From NCBI GenBank assembly GCA_945875135.1, contig CAMCJO010000083.1, positions 1-8,404 on the forward strand: a stretch of DNA of 8,404 nucleotides, given 5' to 3'. The notes below the pieces were generated by a model. It was given only the letters and a program-made list of their open reading frames with translations. It was not told the DNA's origin and ran no database searches. The stretch is from an uncultured Porphyromonas sp. (GTDB lineage: Bacteria; Bacteroidota; Bacteroidia; Bacteroidales; Porphyromonadaceae). Position 1 is the stretch's first letter, and every line of letters starts with the position of its first letter. This document shows positions 1-6,577 of this stretch, piece after piece. The position numbers and the translations under genes are program-made.

Positions 1-3000
1 CATCTCATTGGTAAAGTAGTCTCCCGTCAGCTCATCGTCTACAAGTAGTGTACGTATGCTACCATCCTCCATGGTGTACTTAACATCGTCCTCTCCGCAG
101 ATGTCGGAAGATACTCCTGACTCCTTTTTGTGGAGTTCCTTCGAATTGACGAGACCCTTTGCTACTTCGGCTTTGTTGTCTACAGCGATCTCCTCACGAT
201 AGGACACTTGCAGCTCCTTGTCTATGACACACCTTACGCCTGCATTGAGACATGATCCGTAATACTCGTTGGTGAGCCTGTTGCCTGCAGAGTTTTTCAA
301 CCAATGGAAGAGACGTCCGCCCTTACCAAAAGAGAGTACATCAACTCGTGAGACTTGGTCTAACTGCTCCACCTTGATAGTCTTACCTATTAGCATGCCA
401 GAGTAGAAAAGGAGTAGCCCAGTCACATAAGCAGGTATTGTGAAGACGGACTTGGCATTGTTGTCTATGGAGCGATAGAACTCATCATACTCCTCTTCCG
501 TTTGTAGCTGATCGAAGATGCTGTTGAGGAAGTAAGGAGCCTTCGAAGGCTCGCTTTGGAGAGCCTTGATGTTGCTCACATTGACATTGGTACGTCTCCC
601 CTCGTGAAAAGAGATCAGCGCCTCTCTAAACTCTTGGGACTTGATGACTGTGTTGAAGAAGACTCCTGCAGCCATTCGTACTGAGCTCTCTCTTAGGAGC
701 GATGCCCGGTTGCCGTTGTTGGGGTCTTTGCCTAGGATGAGTATGTCACTGGTGCTACCACCCACATCAATGCCTAGGAAAAGATTGTCTACATTGAGAC
801 CGAACTCCTGTGACAAGGCAAAGCTACAGACAGCCTCAGCCTCTGTCGTAAGTTGATCGCTAAGCTCGGGCTTCCGCTGATTAGAAATCGGCGTTAGCTT
901 GCACAAGTCCTCATAGATACGCTCTAGCTCTGTCCGGTCAGCGGGCATCATAGATCCTGGATAGCTCCAGACTAGCTTAGCAGGGCGAATCCTGTTTTTG
1001 TAGAGGTAAGCACATGCTTGGAGCCAAATGGTCTTAAGGAATGCACTCTTCTTGAGTAGCCCACGGTTATCGCTAAGCCACTTCATATTGTAGTGCAGGG
1101 TACCTGCTTGTGTCGTGATGGCAAAGCGATCCATCTTGCGAACCAATACGTTGGGACGATTGACGGGTACACCGCCTGCAATCTCTAAGGCCTCGTTGTG
1201 GGTGTTGTAGCGTGAGTCCTGCTCGTGTAGCCAAGACTTAATCTGACCATTGGTGGCGGGGTAGTTGGAGAAGAATAGTAGCTCGTTGTTTTCGGCTACA
1301 GCTTTGAGGTTGTTATTTTCCTTGCCTACGACTACTAAGCGGTAGTTCTCAAACTGTATCGGAGCTGGCTCTCTGTCGCCCTCATTGTAGAAGAGACACG
1401 TATTGTTGCTCCCGAAGTCTATACCGACCACAGCCTCTGTCTGTGGCGGTAAGGAGGTGCGATCCTCCACAATCTGTGGACGGAATATAAGGAATCCCGC
1501 ATGGCTTGGCTTCCCCATGTCCTTAACGTATGCTACGACGCCTCCTAGAGGCTTGTCTGTGCAGATGATGTTGTACTTGTGTAGATCCTCGCCTTCACCA
1601 GCAGGGTAGGTGATGAGCTTCTTGACATCTACTTGCTTAGGCTCGTCTACCTCAGCTTGGTAATCTCCTGTCCAAAAAGATCCGTTGATAGTCTTGACAA
1701 ACTTGTTTTGGACCTTAAAGATAGGCTCAAAGAGCTCCTGAGCATCAGCGGTGAACTCTGAGTAAAGGTAGTACTTGCTCCAATGCTCTGAGACGAAGTT
1801 AGGCCACATAATAACCTTGCCGAGGTCCGTCATCCAGTGGATGGCATACTCTCGCGTGTTGAGCGTGACGCGCTGACCATCCACCTTGACTGAGAGTGTG
1901 GCTGCTAGTTGCCCTGAGTCAGTGATCACGCCTGAGAGAGATACGTTGTCAGAGTCACTGTAGCCTAGCATGCCAGAAAGATCGTTTTTGAAGACATCTA
2001 CACCAGACTCCGATAAGGGGATCGTAAAGTAATAGTTCTTCTTAGACTGTAAGTCTTTTGTCTTTAAGTAGAAGACGGGTGCTTCTGATAATTTAGGACG
2101 GGCATCTTCGTCTTCTACCCAGCCGATGACAAATTTGTCATCGCTCAGTAGCTTTTGGATATCTCCGATAAGCTTATACTCACCGCCTCCTTCATTTGTA
2201 TAGGTAAAGGTGTAGTCGTCCAGCTTCAGATAAACAGGCACGTTGCTCTCAAAAAGCAAAGAAAATGGGCACTCTAGATTGGGGTAGGAGGCTATAGGAC
2301 CTCTGTCCCTCAGGTTGCTCCCTCTCTGACGTAGCTCCTCCTCCCACAAGCGGCTCATCTGCTTGAAACCATTGATCTCCTCGTGAGGCTTAGATCCTCG
2401 CTGAGAGTTGATCTTCTCTTCAAAAGCTCTCAGGTTGCTGTTGAGGTTCTTGACAAAGAGATATAGCTTCTGCAGATGGTCTGGAGATAAATAGGGATCT
2501 GGACTCTCAAATCTCCCGCCTCGGTACCAGCTTATGTCGCTAGCCTCAGGCAGATGGTCATACTCCACACCCGTGAATACTCCTGTCATCGGGGAGGTTC
2601 CTCCGACCAAGCAGTCTCGATAGTAGATCAACTGTATGAAAGGCTGCGTATCTGGTTCTGTAGCTAGCTTGTCTTGGTTGCTCCAGAGGTCTCGGTCGTC
2701 AAAGAGCATACGCCCGAAGGATGATGCAATGCCATAAGCCTGACCATTGACATCCATCTCTATAGGATTAGAAAAGCGGATTCGGTCTGGATACAAAGCT
2801 ATCACAGCTAGTAGTCCCTTCCACTCATCATACAGCATCTCATAGAATTGCTGTAGTCCCGAGCTGTCGATGTTTGGATCGGGTGTGGCGAGGGTATTCA
2901 GAGCAAACTTAAAGAGCTTAGCACGAGCCCAGGGTGTGGGGATTCCTGAGATTAGTGTGTTTAGTTTGTCTGCCGTGAGGTCATCAAGGATTTTGCCCGT

Positions 3001-3105
3001 TTCGATGCCTTGTATGTATGATACGGGCATATTGAGTTCGTTCCACTCTCCTGGGGTACCCGTCGTTAGGTTGGTATAACTCTTTATCAGTAACGCTTTA
3101 GACAT
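1..3105 (-). CDS. Large actin/Hsp70-fold ATPase with novel N-terminal region (partial, C-terminus outside window)
   Basis: The frame opens at ATG 3105, 16 bases after the tubulin-like stop, and stays open for 1035 codons to the window edge. The C-terminal half has the actin/Hsp70 ATPase motifs in order: phosphate 1 VVGIDFGSNNT (559-569, D563); a strand VWSYPGS (712-718) like the Hsp70 VPA strand; connect 1 TEAEAVCSFAL (754-764); phosphate 2 GIDVGGSTSD (778-787, D780); a degenerate adenosine motif VLSFGKGGRL (923-932); and a connect-2-like KAEVAKGLV (978-986). These suggest ATP binding and probably hydrolysis. Residues 1 to about 555 match no family I recognise. They look mixed helical and beta-rich, with a Gly-rich VGGTSPMTGVFTG (167-179) and a charged helical stretch near 210-265. 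No signal peptide or membrane segment is seen, so it should be cytoplasmic. Normal DnaK has its ATPase at the N-terminus and is about 600-640 residues, so this is not DnaK. Chaperone-like or filament-forming roles are both possible. Confidence 0.88.
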   Translation of the reverse strand, partial: MSKALLIKSYTNLTTGTPGEWNELNMPVSYIQGIETGKILDDLTADKLNTLISGIPTPWARAKLFKFALNTLATPDPNIDSSGLQQFYEMLYDEWKGLLAVIALYPDRIRFSNPIEMDVNGQAYGIASSFGRMLFDDRDLWSNQDKLATEPDTQPFIQLIYYRDCLVGGTSPMTGVFTGVEYDHLPEASDISWYRGGRFESPDPYLSPDHLQKLYLFVKNLNSNLRAFEEKINSQRGSKPHEEINGFKQMSRLWEEELRQRGSNLRDRGPIASYPNLECPFSLLFESNVPVYLKLDDYTFTYTNEGGGEYKLIGDIQKLLSDDKFVIGWVEDEDARPKLSEAPVFYLKTKDLQSKKNYYFTIPLSESGVDVFKNDLSGMLGYSDSDNVSLSGVITDSGQLAATLSVKVDGQRVTLNTREYAIHWMTDLGKVIMWPNFVSEHWSKYYLYSEFTADAQELFEPIFKVQNKFVKTINGSFWTGDYQAEVDEPKQVDVKKLITYPAGEGEDLHKYNIICTDKPLGGVVAYVKDMGKPSHAGFLIFRPQIVEDRTSLPPQTEAVVGIDFGSNNTCLFYNEGDREPAPIQFENYRLVVVGKENNNLKAVAENNELLFFSNYPATNGQIKSWLHEQDSRYNTHNEALEIAGGVPVNRPNVLVRKMDRFAITTQAGTLHYNMKWLSDNRGLLKKSAFLKTIWLQACAYLYKNRIRPAKLVWSYPGSMMPADRTELERIYEDLCKLTPISNQRKPELSDQLTTEAEAVCSFALSQEFGLNVDNLFLGIDVGGSTSDILILGKDPNNGNRASLLRESSVRMAAGVFFNTVIKSQEFREALISFHEGRRTNVNVSNIKALQSEPSKAPYFLNSIFDQLQTEEEYDEFYRSIDNNAKSVFTIPAYVTGLLLFYSGMLIGKTIKVEQLDQVSRVDVLSFGKGGRLFHWLKNSAGNRLTNEYYGSCLNAGVRCVIDKELQVSYREEIAVDNKAEVAKGLVNSKELHKKESGVSSDICGEDDVKYTMEDGSIRTLLVDDELTGDYFTNEM

Positions 3106-3121
3106 AGTTGTATCCGATGTG

Positions 3122-4744
3122 TCAGTTGAACTTATATAGCTTGGCTAGCGTGTCAAAGATGAGCTTGTAGAGTTGCTCCCCTTTGTTGCTGATTTGATTC
3201 CACGCTTGCTTTTGGGCGTCATCTTGTACGCTGATAAGCGTCTCCTTGAAGGGGTCAAACTTTGACTTATTAAGAAGTGTCCCCGTCTTAGAGTACTTAT
3301 TGTCCTTACCTACACCCTCATTACGATAGAGCTTATTGTTCCAATCGTACTTCATAAGCTCTCTAAAGCTAGTCGGTGAAAACAAAGCTGCATGAAATAA
3401 GAATGTGTCTCCACCACCTGCAGATCTATGGAGCTGACGTAGCCATCCTTCTTGTAGGGTGTCACCGACTGCTTTGACGAAGAATAGATTGAAATAGTTG
3501 CGTAGGTTTGTGACTTGCGTTACATCCATCTCGGTGAACTCTTGAATCTCTTTTTGATCTCCAGAGCGTACACTCTCGACGAAGTTGTCCTCGCCGTTGC
3601 AGAAGAGCGAAAAGGCGATGAGCATGCCAAACCTTTGAGCAAACTCTTTAGCCATATCCTTGCCTACGAAGTCTTGAAAGTCTAGCTTTCCTGTATCGCT
3701 GATAGCTCGATACAGGTAGTCCGTTTGATTCTGAGCCTTGTTGTCTCTGAGCTGGCTCTCGTCCATGCGATAGAAGCTGAGAGCGGCACACGCTGCTAGT
3801 AACTCGATGTAGTGCGAGTCGTTCTTCTGTTGCTCTCCACCTGTGATGGTCTCAGTAATCCTGTCAGACTGCTTCTGCATAGGATCCCAGTCTAATCCGC
3901 TCGTGCCAAGCATATAGAACTTCTGGTAGGTGCTTGCGACAGTCTTGTCATCGTTGTAAAACATCATAGCGACCTGCGAGTTTAGTGCAAACTTATCACT
4001 CGTCGCGATGACCTTCTGATTGCTGAGTTCACTACCTGTGGGAGCCTTGAAGGTAAAGTAAGCTGTCAGTAGTGTAGAGCCAAAGTAAGCGTTGCTCAGT
4101 ACGTTTGCGACGCCATTGCTCATGATGCCCGCAGCTCGAGATATCGCTTGGGGGATAATAGGAATAGAGGAGGCGCCCGTACCACCAAAGACAGAGCCTA
4201 AGATGAAGACTCGGGGCTGACCATTTTGAGCAGCAGTCGTTAGTCTGCCCAGAAAACGCTTTAAGTCGTTGTCTCGAGGAGACTGAGCAGCCTCTATGAT
4301 AGAGTGGTACATCATCATAGAGCCTAGGTGTGTCTGGGCTCTATAGCCATGACGCAGGTTGAAGTTTTGCACATTGTTAGAGAAGACAAGGTCTGCTAGA
4401 TCAGCCTCCTCACGATTGTGATAGTGCGTGTCATCATATCCGAAGACAGCTCTAAAGGTACTCTTCTGCTCATAGTTGGGACTAAACTCGTAGTACTTCA
4501 AGTTAGCAGAGAAGAAGGTGTTAGACAGAGCTACTCTATCAGCCTCTTTGCTCCCTTTGGCATTACAGTAAGCCTCTTTGACCTCTTTGAGTCTAGAGAA
4601 GTTGCCATTGTTCTTGTCCGTGTCTAGAGCGAGTAGATGTATCTCTGTATCGTCAAACATCCCCATAGCACAGAGGTGTATCAGAGACTCGATGCAGCGC
4701 ATCCCTGTACCTCCGATCCCTAAAACAAAAAATGGTGTAGGCAT
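3122..4744 (-). CDS. Divergent tubulin/FtsZ-superfamily protein
   Basis: This 540-residue protein has the nucleotide-binding signatures of the tubulin/FtsZ superfamily. Residues 5-12 form a strand leading into GIGGTGM (9-15), the T1 loop equivalent of FtsZ GxGGxG. LLALDTD (37-43) matches the second strand, where FtsZ has a similar NTD. GSVFGGTGASS (183-193) is the tubulin signature T4 loop (GGGTGTG in FtsZ), which binds the GTP phosphates. A possible T7 catalytic loop is LDFQDF (354-359), which has the DFxD spacing of FtsZ, but it lies farther from T4 than in FtsZ, so large insertions would be needed. At 540 residues it is much longer than FtsZ and lacks a typical FtsZ C-terminal peptide; it is not the cell-division FtsZ. 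It most resembles the tubulin-like families found outside division clusters. The ATG start lies directly before the first strand of the fold, and the gene begins 12 bases after the membrane-protein gene. GTP use and polymerisation are inferred. Confidence 0.87.
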   Translation of the reverse strand: MPTPFFVLGIGGTGMRCIESLIHLCAMGMFDDTEIHLLALDTDKNNGNFSRLKEVKEAYCNAKGSKEADRVALSNTFFSANLKYYEFSPNYEQKSTFRAVFGYDDTHYHNREEADLADLVFSNNVQNFNLRHGYRAQTHLGSMMMYHSIIEAAQSPRDNDLKRFLGRLTTAAQNGQPRVFILGSVFGGTGASSIPIIPQAISRAAGIMSNGVANVLSNAYFGSTLLTAYFTFKAPTGSELSNQKVIATSDKFALNSQVAMMFYNDDKTVASTYQKFYMLGTSGLDWDPMQKQSDRITETITGGEQQKNDSHYIELLAACAALSFYRMDESQLRDNKAQNQTDYLYRAISDTGKLDFQDFVGKDMAKEFAQRFGMLIAFSLFCNGEDNFVESVRSGDQKEIQEFTEMDVTQVTNLRNYFNLFFVKAVGDTLQEGWLRQLHRSAGGGDTFLFHAALFSPTSFRELMKYDWNNKLYRNEGVGKDNKYSKTGTLLNKSKFDPFKETLISVQDDAQKQAWNQISNKGEQLYKLIFDTLAKLYKFN

Positions 4745-4756
4745 AGCTATCTGTGA

Positions 4757-5146
4757 TTACTTCTTTTCTTTACCAAGGATTGAACCAAACTTCGAGCGAC
4801 GGAAGGCAAACATAAGTACCACCCCGACGACTAAATAGATACCTAGATTGATCCCTACGCATTTGAGGTTGCAAGCTGCAAACATATTCTGGAGACCTAC
4901 ATTCTTTATGTAGTTCATCACTACTAGGTCGTTGTACATCCAGAATCCCAGGACAGCAACGGCTCCAATGACAAGATACACGATGCGACGCTTAATATAA
5001 GAGCGGTCATTGCCTCCCTCCCACGGGATCAGATAAGAGGAGATAAGCCATGCCAGGGCTAGAGCTATGAGACTCACCACGACCGCATAGATCATGGTGC
5101 TATTCATCAACTGATTCAGTTGGTTGACGTTAGTTACTGGTGTCAT
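4757..5146 (-). CDS. Small inner-membrane protein with three transmembrane segments
   Basis: This is a 129-residue protein of unknown family. It has three hydrophobic stretches long enough to cross the membrane: about residues 18-40, 54-71 and 97-115. The segment between the first two contains KRR (52-54). The C-terminal tail is strongly basic (RRSKF at 116-120, GKEKK at 125-129). By the positive-inside rule, the 41-53 loop and the C-terminus should be cytoplasmic. The segment between helices 2 and 3 (about 72-96) should then be periplasmic, as should the polar N-terminus. That periplasmic loop holds two cysteines spaced C-x3-C (C92, C96), which could form a disulphide. The gene sits 22 bases after the lipoprotein gene and 12 bases before the tubulin-like gene, so it is almost certainly co-transcribed. 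A membrane anchor or link between the cytoplasmic NTPases and the lipoprotein is a reasonable inference. No catalytic motif is visible. Confidence 0.85.
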   Translation of the reverse strand: MTPVTNVNQLNQLMNSTMIYAVVVSLIALALAWLISSYLIPWEGGNDRSYIKRRIVYLVIGAVAVLGFWMYNDLVVMNYIKNVGLQNMFAACNLKCVGINLGIYLVVGVVLMFAFRRSKFGSILGKEKK

Positions 5147-5168
5147 AAGTATGTGTTGGTTTGAGTTA

Positions 5169-6524
5169 TTATCGTTGGTTTGCTTTCACATAGATGGTGT
5201 AGATAGGGCAAGACTTCATCTGGGCAATGATGTCGGGGTCAGCTAGGCACTGCTCTATACTAGATACGATAGAGACGTTTTGAGAGCCAGGCATATCTAT
5301 ACTGTCGAATGAAAACATTCCCTTGTATTGATCCTCCAGCTCTACGTCTGCAACGCTGAGCCTAATCATAAAGTAGTTAAAAGGACTCCCATCCAGGGCT
5401 GATGCGGGGTTGTAATACTCCGTATCAAAGTGAAGGTTGATTACAGAGTCGTCGCGCCAAGCCTTATCGTCTATCTTGACAAAGTGGTCACATTCGCTAG
5501 ATGTGGTCTGCTCTTCGGGAGGCGTTGCAGCCTCTCTGCTGTTGTAGTAGTCGGTGTAAGCTTGATTGATATTGTAGACTGTCGCTTTAATCTCCGTGAT
5601 ATGACAGCCTCCGAAGCTACTCTTATCTAGATGCAGACCTGACGTGAAGGGGATCCCCTCGGGGAGGGCGTCCCCAGTCTCAGGATCTATAGCATTGACG
5701 AGTAGAGGCTCTATGCCATTCTTCCAGTCTATCTCCCAGTCCTGTATCTCATAGGATCCGCCTGGGGTGGCTTTAGCACTCAGTATGGAGTGAGGCGAAG
5801 AGGTCTGCCCCCCCTCTGTGTAGAGTGCTGGGTGATCTGCAGATAGATGAAAGAGCTGTACGCCATCGTATTGGCTTCTATCGACTGTCTGTTTGATACG
5901 TTCGTAGATATTCCCTGCGAGACGGTTGTCAGTAAAGATGAAGTAAAAGCGTTTCTTCTGATAGGGCTCACCCTTGTACACCTCTTCGTAAGGCTCTATA
6001 TAGATGTAGATGTCGTGCCCCCTTTTGAGCCAAGTCTTAAACGCTTCTGCCATATAGGGGTTGTTGATATTCCCTAGTGCTATCGAAGGCTGAAAGTACT
6101 CTCCATCGGTCAGCAGCACTCCTTCGGTATTGCCTTGAGCTATGCGCTCTGCAGCTGTTTTGATGTCTGCATAGTTGACCTCGCTCACACTGCGTAGTAG
6201 TAAGAAGGTCGAGTCGGCTGAGTGCTCCTCTATGGTACTGCCCTTGATGGCAAAGAAGCTTTTTGCCGCATTTGTCCAAGAGGGCACGAGAGCTTGAAAG
6301 AAGGGCGAGTTTTGCCCTAGAGCGATACAGGTGGAGTAATCTACATAGAGTGCCAGCTGATCGGGGACGATGGCATCAATCTTCTCACGATAGTAGGTGT
6401 CGTGAAAGTCTGGAAGATACTTCGTGTCAGGAGCTGTAGGTACCTTATTACTACAAGATACGAGCTGTAAGAGAGCATAGCTTGCTAGGGTGATAGTAAG
6501 CAGACGTGCTGAAATCTTGTTCAT
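5169..6524 (-). CDS. Lipoprotein with a probable degenerate vWA-like domain
   Basis: This predicted 451-residue envelope lipoprotein has no recognised name. Residues 1-24 are a type II signal peptide: positive residues K3 and R7, a hydrophobic core, and a lipobox ending LVSC with the lipidated Cys at 24. The residues after it (SNKVP) lack the acidic surface-export signal reported in some Bacteroidota, so a periplasm-facing location is more likely than the cell surface. About residues 57-180 look like a von Willebrand A fold. A hydrophobic strand runs into D62-x-S64-x-C66, resembling the metal-binding DxSxS motif with Cys in the last position. Later, GVLLTDGE (135-142) has the classic vWA strand ending in Thr-Asp. 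An amphipathic segment (about 158-170) and another strand follow. Residues 250-451 seem beta-rich and are unassigned. It is the first gene of the compact set and ends 22 bases before the membrane protein. The lipoprotein call is strong; the vWA call rests on motif reading. Confidence 0.85.
   Translation of the reverse strand: MNKISARLLTITLASYALLQLVSCSNKVPTAPDTKYLPDFHDTYYREKIDAIVPDQLALYVDYSTCIALGQNSPFFQALVPSWTNAAKSFFAIKGSTIEEHSADSTFLLLRSVSEVNYADIKTAAERIAQGNTEGVLLTDGEYFQPSIALGNINNPYMAEAFKTWLKRGHDIYIYIEPYEEVYKGEPYQKKRFYFIFTDNRLAGNIYERIKQTVDRSQYDGVQLFHLSADHPALYTEGGQTSSPHSILSAKATPGGSYEIQDWEIDWKNGIEPLLVNAIDPETGDALPEGIPFTSGLHLDKSSFGGCHITEIKATVYNINQAYTDYYNSREAATPPEEQTTSSECDHFVKIDDKAWRDDSVINLHFDTEYYNPASALDGSPFNYFMIRLSVADVELEDQYKGMFSFDSIDMPGSQNVSIVSSIEQCLADPDIIAQMKSCPIYTIYVKANQR
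5808..5814 (-). repeat. Homopolymer tract of seven G (coding strand) in the lipoprotein gene
   Basis: Seven consecutive C on the + strand read as G7 on the coding strand, within codons for E237-G238-G239-Q240 of the lipoprotein. The frame is intact in this copy. Gain or loss of one base would shift the frame near residue 239 and remove the C-terminal half. The tract is at the short end for phase variation. Confidence 0.5.
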
Positions 6525-6577
6525 AGACTCTTAATTGATTAGTTCTTTGTCATATTGATGGAAGTGGGGCGGGGAGC
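6525..6577 (-). other. 53-base intergenic gap; no clear terminator or promoter
   Basis: This is the widest gap in the window and separates the calcium pump from the four-gene cytoskeleton-like set. I see no strong hairpin followed by a T-run. The only pairing is a weak GAAGT/ACTTC stem, partly formed by the last pump codons, with a 14-base loop. I also see no match to the Bacteroidota -7 element TAnnTTTG. The half next to the lipoprotein start is A/T-rich, as is common upstream of starts in this phylum. A weak promoter or simple read-through from the pump gene are both possible. Confidence 0.4.

Larger units (their letters stand above)
1..6524 (-). other. Putative four-gene operon: vWA-like lipoprotein, 3-TM protein, tubulin-like, actin/Hsp70-like
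   Basis: Four genes lie on one strand with gaps of 22, 12 and 16 bases and no terminator-like hairpin between them, so a single transcript is likely. None of the internal starts has a clear Shine-Dalgarno sequence; the leaders are A-rich. The set may continue past position 1, because the last gene is still open there. The order goes from envelope lipoprotein to membrane protein to two cytoplasmic NTPases, as would suit a trans-envelope complex. The calcium pump upstream is 53 bases away and may or may not share the transcript. Confidence 0.75.

Noticed and set aside
641..3079. Several short + strand open frames of about 70 codons
   Set aside because: They are antisense to the continuous 1035-codon minus-strand gene, whose ATPase motifs prove the coding direction.
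1..3105. DnaK chaperone or ParM-type segregation actin
   Set aside because: The ATPase motifs begin at residue 559 rather than the N-terminus, no substrate-binding domain or dnaJ/grpE neighbour is seen, and no ParR or centromere repeats are present.
3122..4744. Cell-division FtsZ or plasmid/phage segregation tubulin (TubZ)
   Set aside because: There is no ftsA/ftsQ/mur context, no TubR-like gene, no iterons and no phage or plasmid genes. The length and motifs differ from FtsZ.
4418..4838. Two overlapping + strand open frames at the 5' end of the tubulin-like gene
   Set aside because: They are antisense to the T1 and ALDTD motif region and overlap each other; no plausible product.
5430..6279. 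Short open frames on both strands inside the lipoprotein gene
   Set aside because: They are out-of-frame or antisense within a well-supported gene with a signal peptide, and show no features of their own.
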